Shown piece after piece: positions 20,945 through 33,103 of a DNA stretch of 64,000 nt. Made by a program: the position numbers and the translations under genes. The DNA is from Azadirachta indica (lineage: Eukaryota; Streptophyta; Magnoliopsida; Sapindales; Meliaceae). Where the stretch lies: NCBI GenBank assembly GCA_022749755.1, contig JAGQDM010000070.1:3237792-3301791 (forward strand). Direction: 5' to 3'. The notes beneath the pieces were generated by a model. That model saw only the letters and a program-made list of their open reading frames with translations. It did no database searches and was not told the DNA's origin. Positions within the stretch are counted from its first letter, which is position 1, and each line of letters opens with the position of its first letter.

Positions 20945-23900
20945 CAAATAGAATATAGCTCCCTTGATCAATTAATTAAAGGGGGTGGACAACGATGATC
21001 TATAGAAAGAAAGGAAAAGACGACTATGCTCTTCGGCCTCTTTCATTTCAGTGGGTCAAAGAAAAAGGAGAGAGAAGTTTTTGGTCATTATGCCAATAAA
21101 GTGAATTGTAGAGGAGTCCAGGATAAAGAAACTGGCTGAAAAGAAAGGCATTTCTTGTTTGGTTCTTTAGAACCAGGCGAGCCTAGGGAATTCCATATTT
21201 TCCACGAGAGGTTGAGCTCTTTAGTTAGATAGGGAATGAGTGGGGCCTTTACTCAGACAAGATAATGAGGGAGGCCTCAGAAAATGGACGAGCCACAGAA
21301 GCTGTATTATAGGGATGGATTGATTGGGCACACGGGGAAGATCGTGGGAAAGGGTATGATTATTAGACACGTAATCATTAGTTTAGTAGGGATTAGGATG
21401 CGAGTGATTGTACTTATGATAGTTATTTATAGAAGAAAGGAAGGGATAGGGATGGGCCAGAGAATAACAATGTATAACCCTAACGGAAAACGAGTACAGG
21501 AAGAATTTGAGCTCGCAGTCAAATTAGACAAAATATGGAACCATGCTAAGTGAGCCCCCACCCACTACGCGCTCTGTCCTTTCTTTTTTTTTTTTGGCTT
21601 ATCTTCTCTCTAAAATAAAAGGGCACTTTCCGGCACCTACCTGAGGGAGACCCATGTGATCTTACCGGTTGACTATCCCCCGCACACTTTAACGTCTGAC
21701 CGCATACCTAGCGGGTTAGGGATGGTGTGTCTAGACGCGGTAGGTATCTTCGGATAGATTACCACGGTTACGTCGATTCATACTCCTTTCTACTTATACG
21801 AAAATGTCGATCATGAAAGACTCTCATTTACATTTCTTTTTACATTTCATTTCATTGGCTGCGGTTATGGCGCGCACACTTGGAAGTGCCGCGGCGGCTA
21901 CTGGGCTTTCTTTCTTTGGTCCAGTTCCTGGCAAGCTAGCAAAAGAGCGATGTATAGCGCCATATCTATTCACCCGAGGGTCCTACTCAATGAAGAGAGG
22001 GGTGCTTGAATCTTGGACTTTATCTAAAGGCTGCGACAGTGCCCTTACAGCCTTTCTGGGGCTCCCAGCAAAAAGAAAAAGTTCATCCTTTCATTGACTA
22101 GAATGTGGGCTAGCCCGACTACTGCCTTTCATAGACAGATATATGATTCGGAGAAAGGACGATGAAGGATTGAAATGGATTTCATTCTTTTTTATCTAAA
22201 CTTACAACATAAAGAAAGAAAGAAGGCTATGATTAGACTTCTATTGTCCTGGCTGGATCTTCCAGAACAAGAAAAGCTTGAACGGGATTAGGGGTTCAAA
22301 CAGGGGCAATAGCAGGAGGTTAGTCGCGAAAGTCACAATTCCTTAGGGGTTCTAGATGGCTTCTAGATGGCTTTCTTCTAATCCATCCGACAGGGGAAAG
22401 TTTCCTCGGGCAGGTCAAGTCAGAGTGAAGTCGAACCTTTCAACCACGTCGTCGTAAGTCCTCCCCAGTTTCAATCCCATAGTAGGTTCCTCAGCAGTCA
22501 ATCAACGCTTCGCTCCTTGCCTACACACTCAATAACCATCACCACGAAAGCTCGATTCACAACTAAATCTTTGCAAAGCTCTATTTTCATCGATTGAACG
22601 CCTGTTTTTCTGTCTCAGGTATCACAATCACAGAAAGGGAGCTTACCCGGCCTTCCAGGCCCCGGAACCGGCTCCAGTGTCCTCGTCAATCTGTTAATCT
22701 TTAGTTTTGACTGTTGAGCGGAACTGCTAAATCCTACCTTTGATAGCCTACACCCTATTTGAACACTGACTACCTTTTCTATAGCCCTAAGGAGAAAGAA
22801 AACCACATTGAACACATACTTTCTAGACGCCCCCCTGGCCCTTCGCTCATAAAAAAAGACCAAAACCTTAGGCGTTCGGCGTTCGGGGGTACAAGTACCC
22901 TTTCTCATCAGCAACAAAAAGAAAAAAAAAAAAAAAAAAGCTATCACTCACCTTCCAGGAGCCCCAAGGAAGAAGGAAGAAAGGCCATAGCTGCAAAGAT
23001 ATGAATTTTCATTTGTTGGGCCGGACTGGGCTAATGCACTGAAGAAAAGAGGTCTTTCTTGGGTGGTTCACTTCCTGTAACTTGTAGCTCTTGAAGCAAG
23101 CCACGCTTTTTTTTAAATATCACTTCAAGGCGAGGGTTCTTTGAATTTGAAAACCGAAAGCATTCCACGATTCAGGTTAGCTTTGCTTTCTCTAGGGGAA
23201 TAATCTGAATCTTATGCTTAGCACTATAGGGGCTTTCTATCTCACAGTCAGGTAATGGACTATTAAGGGAACTCAAAACTAGCTACTAGGTCAAAAAAAA
23301 CGGATCTCTTCTACGCGAATTCATTGGTTCTAAGTGGTCAATTAGATTTCTTTCTCTTTCTACAGGACAGGAAGTGGAAGTGGATTCACCTTATTCAATG
23401 ACTTGCCTTAGTCGAGAATCTCTCAGTAGTCGGCTAATAGTAAAGTCAGGGAGCCAATATTCTCTTTCTAGTAAGCTCAGTAGGGAAGTCGCTTTCGAGG
23501 GCATACCGATACCGAAAGGCGGGTTAGAGTCACGCTAGGCTGGTTAGTTCAAGTGAGCGAGCTAGTCATACGAGCCAGTAGTTGCTACGGTAAACTCTTT
23601 GCTTCTCTTCCTTCCCGTTCGCTACGGAAACAAACTTGTTGGGGCTTAAGGGGAAGTGAAGAACTAAACTACCTGCAGTTCGCTCCTTTCATTATTTTAT
23701 GAACACAGGAAGTCAAAAAACCCGGATCGAGGAAGATGCTTCACACTTCTATTTCACACTTCTACAAACCCCGGTCTCTAGGAATTCACAACAGAATAGG
23801 ATGACGACCTTGGCCGGAGCTTCTATTGCTTAGCTGAGAAGTACAGATCCGCTTGACTCACTCCGCCCCTCAGTAGAAGCATTGCGGAGGCTAGAAAGAG

Positions 23901-26660
23901 CTTGAAACTGCTTATTCTTTACATATTCTATTGATTGAATCCGTGCTCAGATGTGGTGGTGTGCTCAGATGCGGTGGTATAAAGGGTCTCGATCAAGTAT
24001 TGCCACTCGATCACGTATTGCCCATAGGTTTGGCGGATCGCTGGTATAATCATAGACTGAGGGGCTGGCTGGTGGTCCCCAATATCCAAGCATAGAACTG
24101 ATCTGATCCCATATATCCCAGAAAAATGGCCATGAACCCGTGTCAGCGGGTGGTTAAGTAACCTAGTTGGCCGATAAACGTCAAGAAGCTCGATGCATGG
24201 AGTCCCTAATCCATTATCATTCTTTTATCATGTTTTTTTTGCTTCCCTCCTTAACTTCAGCTGAAGCTTGAACCCGAGTTAAGTATGAAGCTCTACAGCA
24301 GAAAGAAAAGGGATTGGATGGCTTTAATAAGTGTCACAAAAACAATTCCGCCTTTTTTGGGTGTTTTCCTTTCTTCAAACGCATGTTCTGACATCTCACG
24401 GGACAGATCGAGGGTTTGAAACTGAGCTTTCTCTTCCTACAACCTAGCCATGAAATCGATATTCCGAAGCACTTGCTGATGGACTCGGTGTGCTCTATTC
24501 ATACATGAGAACAAAGAATCAAAAAGGACTACTAACAGCAGATACTTTGAAAGAGCTCTACGCCATTATGCTTTTAATTCTTAAAAAAAACAAGAGTTCC
24601 TTGATCACAGGAGGTCTTGCCGCGTATGGTATTGTACAGTTGTAGACGAGGTTATGCTGGAATGCCAAAGAAGGAGTCCCATGATGCGCCGTATGAATGG
24701 ATCGGTGCCCTTGAATGAATGGATGGAGAAGAAAGCAATGGATGGATAAAAAGCGAGGTATGTATTGATCGGTGCTCCTAAGAGGAGGGTTGGAGGAGGT
24801 GCACCTAGGAGGAATGAATGGTTTGGTTGGTGGTGCAACTGTATTCCATTTGACGAGCTCCTTGGTCACAGGCCGGAGATTGGTTATGTCGGAATGCCAA
24901 AGAAGGACTCCCGTGCCAAGCTTTGATCATCCTATCCTATCTTGCTTGACTTCCCAGCGGAATCCCCAACTATGCTATGGAATTACCGGGCTTGGCTTTC
25001 ACAGCGCTCTTGAAGCTTCATCTCCAGGGCCGAGCCCTCTTTTCTTTCTTAAACCCGGAATGAACTCTCTTGAAAAGACCCTTGCCCACCACTTTTGAAA
25101 ATTCCATTTCCCTAGCTTATATCGCATTGAATTTCTTTCTAGTATTTACCTCAAACAAGTTCTCAAAGTTGATGATTTTAATTCGAAGGTAAGGCGTCTT
25201 ACATTAGCCCTATTCTCCATCAAGAGTTGGCAGGGAAAAGGCAAATTGGATTGATTCGGGCAGAAGCTATGTTAGGAAAAGAGGTAGTAAACTTCCGTGT
25301 GCCTGTGCCGTGGGGATCTTGAAGGTCAGTCCTGAATTCGAAAGGTGGGGTTGGGTAGGGGCTTTGACGCCCTTGAATTCAGTGAGAGAGAAAAATGGGC
25401 ACAGGATAAACAACGAAATGCCACTCTTTAAGCGAATAAAGCGCTGTTCTCACTCTTTATTCGGATACGTACGATATTCTAAAGTGCGATTCAAGCAAAG
25501 AAAACAAGCCATTTTCAAGAAAGATTTAAATAGAACGAGTTCTCGTTTCCGGTACGATAGCTAGCCTTGCCTATCCTAGTCATCAAAAAGATTATCTACC
25601 GACCAAGGAATAACATAGATAGGATCTTGGCACTTTTGCTGACTTGCCCGCCGGTGGGTCAAGGAAAGGGAGAGTTTACAATACGTGATTTGCTGTCGAA
25701 AGGTAAAATCCAACAATTCAATCTGAAGGTGGGTTAAGATCCTTGCCGAAGATAAGGGACTCGTGGAAAGAAGAAGACGAACGAAGAAAGACGCCGTTGG
25801 TAGTCCTTCCGGTGAGTGACTTGCCTTTGACTAATTCATTGCAGATAAGAAGAGAAAGAAAAAGAGATCCATCAAGAGAAGAAGAAATGGTACTACAAGG
25901 AAAAGAGTGCGCATCCGTTCCCCCGTATCTGTATCTTGGCTTGGCCATAGTTGTCCGGGCTAGAGTCGTTTTCTTTGTTTAATTTAAAGAGATGGGGTTG
26001 GTGGTGGAAATTGTCTTAGATCAGTGGTCATTAGTTGTAAGTGATGCGGAGGAAGTGTCTCTCCATGTGGTACCGTCACAGTTGAATTACGGCTTTACAT
26101 GATAGGCCGGGTAGGCAGCGAGCAACCGCGCAGGGCAGGAGTGAAGAGCTAGCTTCAACTATTTAGTGTTGTACCGTCAGGTTCCGATTCCGATCCCGGA
26201 CTTTTGGCTACCTTACTAAACTCAAAAGGTTGGGGCAGCAGGAGCGGGTGCCACTAGACGTAAGCCTCATTCTCGAATCGCTGAAAGTGGACATATGTTT
26301 CCGACTTCGAATTACCACTTCGAATTCTCCTCTATAGGTTCATTCGCTACGTACCAATTGGTTCTAGAAGACTAAGGAGCTGGAAAACTACTGGCTGGAA
26401 GGTCAGTCTCTTCCCCATCAGTCGGTTCGGTACGCTCAGTTGCTTGTTCTGCTCCTACAGATGCGTCTAGTGCGGGTCTTCCTTCCTCGGCGGTCGGTCG
26501 GGCTTGTTCTTGCTGATGGCCGATCATTAGTATATCTTTATTTTTTGGCAATCTTCCAATCGTGGTTCCGGCCTTGTTTCGTAGTGAATTTATGGATTTT
26601 CATACTTCTCACACTGAATTCGAATTTGTAAAAAAAACTTGACTTGTACCTGGAACAGAG
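20945..26660. other. Intergenic, no assignable gene
   Basis: About 5.7 kb without recognised genes. At 24600-24900 two related segments share the phrase GGAATGCCAAAGAAGGA (24659-24675 and 24893-24909) and similar flanks, an old imperfect duplication. At 23948-23976 a 14-bp phrase (GTGCTCAGATG.GGTGG) is repeated. An A-rich run lies at about 22920-22939. The frame 21804-22097 (97 codons) and others here have no recognisable motif. Confidence 0.5.
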
Positions 26661-27199
26661 AATAAGGGTATCCAATTGAAATCCAGGCACTGTTTTCGGT
26701 TAGATGTGCTCGGCAGATGCTAAAGCCAGAGCGTGATGGCAAGAGTTGATCGAGCGAATAATCACAGTTCTCAGCTATCACATTCAGAAAGACTACTGGC
26801 TTCACTCAATTAAAGAAACTATACCCTTACAAAACGAAGTAGTACTCCCACACAGTTGTTAAATTTTAATGTCATTCTCGACTCTATCCCTGACTGGGTG
26901 TTTGATTTCAGGCCTTTTCGAGGAGGGTATCTGATTGGTTAATGTCAGCCCGGCTCGCATGGACTTCCGGTCTTTCTTAGTTGACAACTGCATTGCAATT
27001 TGAAGTTCTCTAGTTACTCCTGCACAAGCAACAGCAGTTATGGATCTGATTGAGGAGCGCTGGGAAGAATGGATCGGGGAGATGCCCTTGAAGATCACTT
27101 ACCCAGCTCTGGAAGGACATGAGTGGAGAATTGTCACCGGATTTGATCCAAAAAACACACGGCGGAGTTACCTTATTGGTGAGTCTTGGCCGGGTTAGT
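26661..27199 (+). pseudogene. Neutral/alkaline invertase (GH100) gene fragment of nuclear origin
   Basis: Read across three frames, the plus strand spells successive conserved blocks of plant neutral/alkaline invertase, the cytosolic or organellar enzyme that splits sucrose. In order: GYPIEIQALFSVRCARQML (from 26666), ELIERI.. LSYHIQKDYWL, YKT..YSHT.VKF, SIPDWVFDF with [77 protein letters not shown] and finally GESWPG. The blocks are collinear with the C-terminal half of the family. At least three frameshifts and several stop codons make it a pseudogene. The family would continue with SWPVLLWLL, but here the match ends at about 27199, just before AT-rich plastid DNA begins. No intron interrupts the match, so a single exon or a processed copy was transferred. 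Confidence 0.85.
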
Positions 27200-27756
27200 G
27201 TTTCAGGAAGAAAACATTATTGTACGTTATTTTTGATTTCAATAGTGCAATTTTTGAAATGAAAGGAAAAAGATGCTTGTACGCACATTAGATTTGCTAA
27301 CTCAATTGATCCTACTGTGTCTAGATCAGGGTTCCCGTTTAAGAAAGCTGAAAAGTATTATAATGTCACTCTTTATTCGAAAATCGAAAAAAAAAATATT
27401 CGATACACTAAAAAAAAAAATACAAAATAGAAGCACCATATTGATTAAAAAAAAATTTCGTTTTTGGAATGAAGTTACATGACACAGTTATTATTATTAT
27501 TTTAATATTAGTTGATAGTTGACTCAAGAGTTGCCCACCGAATCCGTTGATTCGGAATCGTGGGATGGGTTGATGTTAAAGATGATGAATTTCTTTCTTT
27601 TTCTATCCATGTTACTCGTTTTTGTTAGTACCTTATAGAATACTTGATGAATCAAAAACTTTCAATTGAACTTATTCTTTCAATTGGTATTTTTGCTTAT
27701 CCTCGTATCTTTCAAAATTGGAAACTTAGAGAAGTGCTTTATAAACATATGTATAA

Positions 27757-27879
<123 letters not shown>

Positions 27880-28003
27880 AATTAATTGACTGAATAATTA
27901 GACAAAGAAATCTTTCTGCGGTATTCCATATATTTTCTAGTGTTAATTACCAATTATTGGTTATTGAGATTCCTAGGCAATACAGATTAATATTTAGGGA
28001 TAG

Positions 28004-28159
<156 letters not shown>

Positions 28160-28304
28160 TTAATTAACATCTCTTTTTTTAACTGACCTCTTCCTTTCTT
28201 TAATTTCATCCGGGGGGGAGGTCAAGGTCAACAAATTCAGATTGCTGTTCAATTATTTCAGTTCAGTGTGTGTAATTTTTGATCTAAGACGACAAGAGCG
28301 GAAT

Positions 28305-28378
28305 CACGCTCTGTAGGATTTGAACCTACGACATTGGGTTTTGGAGACCCACGTTCTACCGAACTGAACTAAGAGCGC
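28305..28378 (-). tRNA. trnW-CCA: tRNA-Trp(CCA), plastid-type
   Basis: 74-nt cloverleaf on the minus strand: acceptor GCGCTCT/AGAGCGT with discriminator G, D-arm with AGTTCAGTTCGG, anticodon loop CTCCAAA (CCA), T-arm GTAGG-TTCAAAT-CCTAC with perfect pairing. All stems pair. Angiosperm mitochondria generally use a plastid-derived tRNA-Trp of this type, so this gene may be functional even though it sits in a decaying insert. CCA is not encoded. Confidence 0.93.
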
Positions 28379-28562
28379 TTTCGTATCACAACGTAAAAGA
28401 CTGTAAATAAGGAGATTCTTCTTTTTTACCCCCAAAAAAATCCTTCTTGCATGTGTATACTATCATATATCATAAAATTCAAGATTATGTATGTCAAAAT
28501 TGAATCGATCTAAAATTGATTCAAATTGATCTCTCGTTACTCCTCCTCTAAGCAGTAATTGA

Positions 28563-28636
28563 TAGGGATGAGAGGATTGGAACCCGTGACATTTTGTACC
28601 CAAAACAAACGCGCTACCAAGCTGCGCTACATCCCT
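28563..28636 (-). tRNA. trnP-UGG: tRNA-Pro(UGG), plastid-type, T-stem mismatch
   Basis: 74 nt on the minus strand with acceptor AGGGATG/CATCCCT, discriminator A and anticodon loop TTTGGGT (TGG). The T-arm is ACGGG-TTCCAAT-CCTCT: the second pair is C against C where the plastid gene has C-G (CCTGT), so the T-stem has one mismatch. The D-arm and anticodon stem are normal. Plastid-type trnP beside trnW is common in angiosperm mitochondria; many species also keep a native trnP. Whether this copy is charged is uncertain. Confidence 0.88.
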
Positions 28637-28991
28637 TTCAATTGGTCTACAGTATCATTGTAGAGAATCCCTGTCTTGTTTTCCACATCCTTATTATTTT
28701 AATAATTTGATTCCCTCCGTTGATATGCAAAATCGATTTTGCCATTTCTTCTTTTTGGTCTCATATCATATAACATATAATAAATAAAGATTTTTTTTCT
28801 TGGGAGGCGTAAAGTGAACCTTTTTTCTGCTTTAAGAAAAAGAAAAAAGAAACTCTTATCTACCGAATCATTGCACATTTCAATTTGAATTAGGGATTCC
28901 CGCGCAGAAATACAACTGGTCTTTAACTACATATGCATCTCTTACCATAATGTATTACAATATGGAATACAAAAAAAAAAAGGAGGATCGG

Positions 28992-29126
28992 AGACGAGAT
29001 CTAAAAAAATATCTTTCCGTGGCACCGGTACTAAGTACTCTATGGTTCGGGTCTTTAGCAGGTTTATTGATAGAAAGAAATCGTTTATTTCCGGATGCGT
29101 TGACATTTCCTTTTTTTTCATTCTAG
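28992..29126 (+). pseudogene. psaJ: psaJ without start codon (plastid-derived)
   Basis: The frame reads [20 protein letters not shown] and continues [20 protein letters not shown] to the stop TAG at 29124, which is full-length PsaJ, the photosystem I subunit IX. The codon in the start position is AGA (28992-28994) instead of ATG, and no in-frame ATG lies close upstream. One residue differs in the conserved LIEINR/LIERNR segment. The frame is otherwise open. The gene is inactive as it stands. Confidence 0.85.
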
Positions 29127-29572
29127 TTATTGAAATGGAACGGGGTGAAGAAGATTAGAGATAGAATCAAATATTTGTGACTAATCTCTCTTTCCCCTCT
29201 TTTCTTTTTTTTTTTTTTTTTTTTTAGCTAGATAGGAGTAAAGAGAAAGAAAAAAAAAAAACGGATTCAACCTCAGGGGTCGGGCTCCAATTAAATTAAT
29301 TAATACAGTTAAAAGAAAACGGAAATGTGGCTAGGGTAAGAGTAGAATAGAATACTTCATACTTAAATGAAATACTGTACTGTGATTAGCAATATAGTTC
29401 GAAATTAAATTATTGTATTACTTATTATTTACTATATTGATTGTAACAAAATCTTGATTTCAAAATTGGATTTTGAGTGGTTAGCAACTTCTATTTTGTT
29501 CCTTCCTTGCTTCTTATTCGTTTCAGATCAGAAAATAGAAAAGTTGGGTGAATCAAAACCCAAAGGAGGTTC

Positions 29573-29773
29573 ATGGCCAAGGGTAAAGATGTCCGAGTAA
29601 GAGTTATTTTGGAATGTACCAGTTGTGTTCGAAACGATGTTAATAAGGAAGAAAGAGGTATTTCCAGATAGAGAACTCAAAAGAATCGACACAATACACC
29701 TAGTCGATTGGAATTGAGAAAATTCTGTCCCTATTGTTACACACATACAATTCATGGGGAGATAAAGAAATAG
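29573..29773 (+). pseudogene. rpl33: rpl33 with internal stop (plastid-derived)
   Basis: Starts [20 protein letters not shown] and, after codon 33, continues [20 protein letters not shown] to IHGEIKK with normal total length (66 residues). Codon 33 is TAG at 29669-29671 where plastid rpl33 has TAT (Tyr), a single T-to-G change. It would encode ribosomal protein L33 of plastid ribosomes. The rest of the frame is undamaged, so the lesion is recent or isolated. Confidence 0.9.
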
Positions 29774-29985
29774 ATAAATTGAACCGAGTGCTTGTGTGTC
29801 ACCCTTCCAAGGAACATGAAAAAAGAATATAGATAGATATCTATATTCTTTTATATATTTAAATGGAAACAAATACAAATAAATAAATATAGACAAACCA
29901 AATCCTCCTCGCGAAATTCTATAAATCTAGAAAGAATTTTTGATTTCATCGAAATGGGATTTTAGCGATAAGGAATAAACAAATT

Positions 29986-30291
29986 ATGGATAAATCCAAG
30001 CGACTCTTTCTTAAATCCAAGCGATCTTTTCGTAGGCGTTTGCCCCCGATCCAATCGGGGGATCGAATTGATTATAGAAATATGAGTTTAATTAGTCGAT
30101 TTATTAGTGAACAAGGAAAAAGATTATCTAGACGGGTGAATAGATTGACCTTAAAAGAACAACGATTAATTACTATTGCTATAAAACAAGCTCGTATTTT
30201 ATCTTTGTTACCTTTGATTAATAATGAGAAACAATTTGAAAGAAGTGAGTCAACCGCTAGAACTCCTGGTCTTAGAACCAGAAAAAAATAG
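29986..30291 (+). CDS. rps18: rps18, plastid ribosomal protein S18 (plastid-derived)
   Basis: 101 codons starting [20 protein letters not shown] with the S18 core [40 protein letters not shown] and [19 protein letters not shown]. The N-terminal basic repeat ([13 protein letters not shown]) is the usual plastid feature. Start, frame and stop are intact, and it is the longest undamaged plastid frame in the insert. The protein belongs to plastid ribosomes and is not expected to be used here. Confidence 0.9.
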   Translation: MDKSKRLFLKSKRSFRRRLPPIQSGDRIDYRNMSLISRFISEQGKRLSRRVNRLTLKEQRLITIAIKQARILSLLPLINNEKQFERSESTARTPGLRTRKK

Positions 30292-30559
30292 GCTTACTCT
30301 TCAACTCAATCAAAATTCCAATCCGAACTCAAACACAGATGGATGTTTTTTTTCAAAAAATACGAGAAGCAGTCGTGTCCGTAAGAAAAAAAAAAAGAAT
30401 TGGGGAAGAAGAATCAACTTTTTTTTTATTGAGTGTGTTCGCTCATTTTAACGACTTTATCATATTATCTCATACTAATTTCTACTCTACCTTCCCGGAG
30501 TTCATTCTCCAGAGAACTCCATTTAAAAATGTTGACGAATTTCTTACAACTTCTTTATT

Positions 30560-30918
30560 TTTTTTTTAAAATTGGAAATCATATAAAGACAATTCCTATT
30601 TTATTTGATATAGCTATTTGTGCAAGGATTTTACGATTAAGAATAATCTTACCTCATACAGATTGTGTATGAATCTACTATAAATTACGGATACCTGGTT
30701 CCCGCGAATTACTGCATTTATTCGAGTTATCCACAAACGACGAAAATCCCTTTTTTTCCTATCTCTATCACGATGAGCCGAAACCAAAGCTCTTAGTTTC
30801 TGTTGAGTAATTGTTCGAGTAAGTCTTGAATGAGCCCCACGAAAGCTTGATGCAAATAAACGAATTTTTGTTCTACGTCTCCGAGCTATATATCCTCGTC
30901 TAATATCTCCTCATTTCT
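30560..30918 (-). pseudogene. rpl20: rpl20, start lost and 3' frameshift (plastid-derived)
   Basis: The minus strand reads [20 protein letters not shown], then [20 protein letters not shown] and [20 protein letters not shown] to RFIHNLY, which is plastid ribosomal protein L20 in one frame. Upstream, the start region is altered: no ATG is in frame and a TGA lies in frame (near 30915) just before the first conserved codons. Downstream of HNLY an indel shifts the frame, so the C-terminal [12 protein letters not shown] segment is only found in another frame. The ends of the remnant are approximate. Confidence 0.85.
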
Positions 30919-31683
30919 GGTCAATTGAATAAATTCAACTTTGATGAATAACTAATTTCTTTCCTTTCTTTCAGTTATTCTTTTCCCCTTTCCTAGTCTA
31001 TTAATAACAAAACGGATTCTTCCAATTTCGAAAATCAAAATTCCAATTTTGCTACTCTAACCTTCCCGACCACGCTTTTTTCCTTTTTTCTAGGTAAATT
31101 TAAATAAAATAATCAAATCGAAAATCAAGTAGTAAATATAAATAGATAAAGAAATTGTGGGTTCCATCGTTTCTATGGTTACTTCTTAAACGGTGAGGTC
31201 CTCTCTATACACCGGAGCCCCTTCCAAAATTGAATCAATGCTATTGGTAACTTGTACAGTTACCACTCTTTGGCTCTACCCGTGAATTTTCTAGTAATAG
31301 GTCTTTCATAACTTTATAGACTTTATACAGTAACGGTATTTAATTATGAAGATTGGGGGGGTAGTTGACCCTGTTAGTCCGTTCTTGCAAGAGTAGAAAC
31401 ATAACCTTTCTTCTTTTTTTTTTTAATAGTATTTCCCCTGTTTCACTATTTGTTACCAACGGGGAATTCTTTCTCACCTGAAATTGCAAATTGAGGCGAT
31501 TGAATTTGCGCCAATGGAAACCATAAATTTCATACACAATAAAAAGATATGATAGATCTATCTTTTTTAGATAGTGAATGCAGTTCTTCCATTCTATCCG
31601 ATTCACTGGTACTGATCATTGATACTGGATAAATTGTTTTGTTATTTTGTTTTGTCTCAGCTCATGATTTAAACGAGTCGCAC

Positions 31684-31797
31684 ATACACCCTTGTACATG
31701 TTCCTCGGCGCTGAGGGCATCCCCCAAGAGCGGGGGATTTCGTGACGTTTCTGATTGGCTGTCTTGGGTTTCTAATAAGTTGTTTAATAGTTGGCAT
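31684..31797 (-). pseudogene. rps12: rps12 5' exon, orphan trans-splicing exon (plastid-derived)
   Basis: 114 nt from ATG at 31797, reading [38 protein letters not shown], then GTGCGACT, the 5' border of the trans-spliced group II intron. It matches the first exon of plastid rps12 in length and sequence, with two substitutions (NTRQ to NPRQ, ALRGC to ALGGC). The 3' exons lie in the plastid inverted repeat and are absent here, so this exon cannot make a protein. The half-intron continues to lower coordinates for an undetermined distance. Confidence 0.9.
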
Positions 31798-31951
31798 GCT
31801 GAATTATGCATTATGGGCTGGTTTAGATCGATCCTAACCTTCAGATTATGAAATTCTTCTATTGTTTAGATTAATAGAATCTTAAACCCTTAAGAAGATA
31901 AAATATTAAAATCGTGTATTTGCGTGTATTTGCGTGAATCACTCTTTTTTT

Positions 31952-32179
31952 TTATCCAACCGCTACAAGATCAACAATTCCATGAGCTTGGGCTTCTGTT
32001 GCTGACATAAAAACATCCCTTTCCATGTCTTCGGATACAACCCATAAGGGCTTGCCTGTTCTTTGTACATAAACCCTTGTAAGGATTTCGCGCAGTTTCA
32101 GTAGTTCTTCCGCTTCCAGGATAATTTCTCCTGTTTGTCCCTCAGAAAAACCGCCAATAGGTTGATGGATCATTACCCT
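31952..32179 (-). pseudogene. clpP: clpP exon 3 (plastid-derived)
   Basis: 228 nt, the usual length, starting RVMIHQP and ending with GIVDLVAVG and a stop. It encodes the C-terminal part of the plastid Clp protease proteolytic subunit; the catalytic Asp region ([20 protein letters not shown]) is present. This exon itself is open, but exon 2 of the same gene is frameshifted, so the gene is dead. Confidence 0.9.
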
Positions 32180-32810
32180 GATGATATATTATAACATAAT
32201 AAAAAAAGGTTTCGCACGATTAGGCGGGGGGAAGAGATAAAGAATAAGAAAAAGATAGAATTGAACAACCGTACAGGCATTTTTTTCGCATTGCATACGG
32301 CTCGACAATGGAATGAACCTTTTTACCTTTTTTCAAAGAAAGAGAAAATATGGGGTCTATTATACCCAGATCGGTCAATGATCCAATTACCACCCTTCTT
32401 TTTTTTGGAGGAGTTCAAAAATACTATGATGGCCCCGTTGCTCTCTATATTTATTTCGTTTGTGATTCAGCAATCCCTTTGTTTTTTTTTTTCAAATCAA
32501 AAAGCAAAAATAATCTTCTTTTTTGATTTTCGTACTTTTTCATAACATAAATATTGTTAATAACCTTCCGGTGTGAAAAAGTTTGTGACGCTGCAATAGG
32601 CCTACGGTAGGTAAGATAAACTCGGAATACCCCCCTTTTATCTCATACTACTCCTTCGATACATAATCGAATATTTAGAAAAAAAAAACCACTAACAATT
32701 TTCATATCGAATTCGAAGTGCCATGCTATTATTACTTAATATTAATAATTCATATTAGAAGGCATAGTCTTCTTTTTTCTCTCAAATCTCAAAAAAAAAC
32801 ATTGGCGCCA
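32180..32810 (-). other. clpP intron 2 (group II, plastid-derived)
   Basis: 631 nt between exons 2 and 3. A group II domain V is visible at about 32267-32312 (minus strand GAGCCGTATGC...TGTACGG), roughly 90 nt from exon 3. It contains several A and T homopolymers but no intron ORF. Confidence 0.75.
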
Positions 32811-33103
32811 AGCGTGAGGGAATGCTAAACGTTTGGTAATTTCTCCCCCGACCAGGAGAAAAAAACCCCATTGAGGCGGCCAATCCCATGCATATTGTCT
32901 GTACATCTGGTCGCACAAATTGCATAGTATCATAAACAGCTATTCCAGGTATTACCCACCCGCCAGGAGAGTTTATAAACAAATACAAATCCTTGGTCTC
33001 ATTCTCTATACTAAGATATACCATAAGACCAATAAGTTGATTCGAGATCTCGCTATCAACCATTTGGCCTAAAAAAAGTAATCTTTCTCGATAAAGTCGG
33101 TTG
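32811..33103 (-). pseudogene. clpP: clpP exon 2 with 1-nt frameshift (plastid-derived)
   Basis: 293 nt against the usual 292. It reads [40 protein letters not shown] and [12 protein letters not shown], including the catalytic serine motif (GLAASMG) of the ClpP serine protease. Directly after ASMG a run of seven T (A in the plus strand, around 32859-32865) holds one extra base, shifting the frame; the remaining [15 protein letters not shown] is only found in the next frame. This single lesion inactivates the gene, unless it is a homopolymer error of sequencing. Confidence 0.9.

Noticed and set aside
29528..29896. 122-codon minus-strand ORF
   Set aside because: Antisense to rpl33 and its AT-rich flank in the plastid insert; a shadow.
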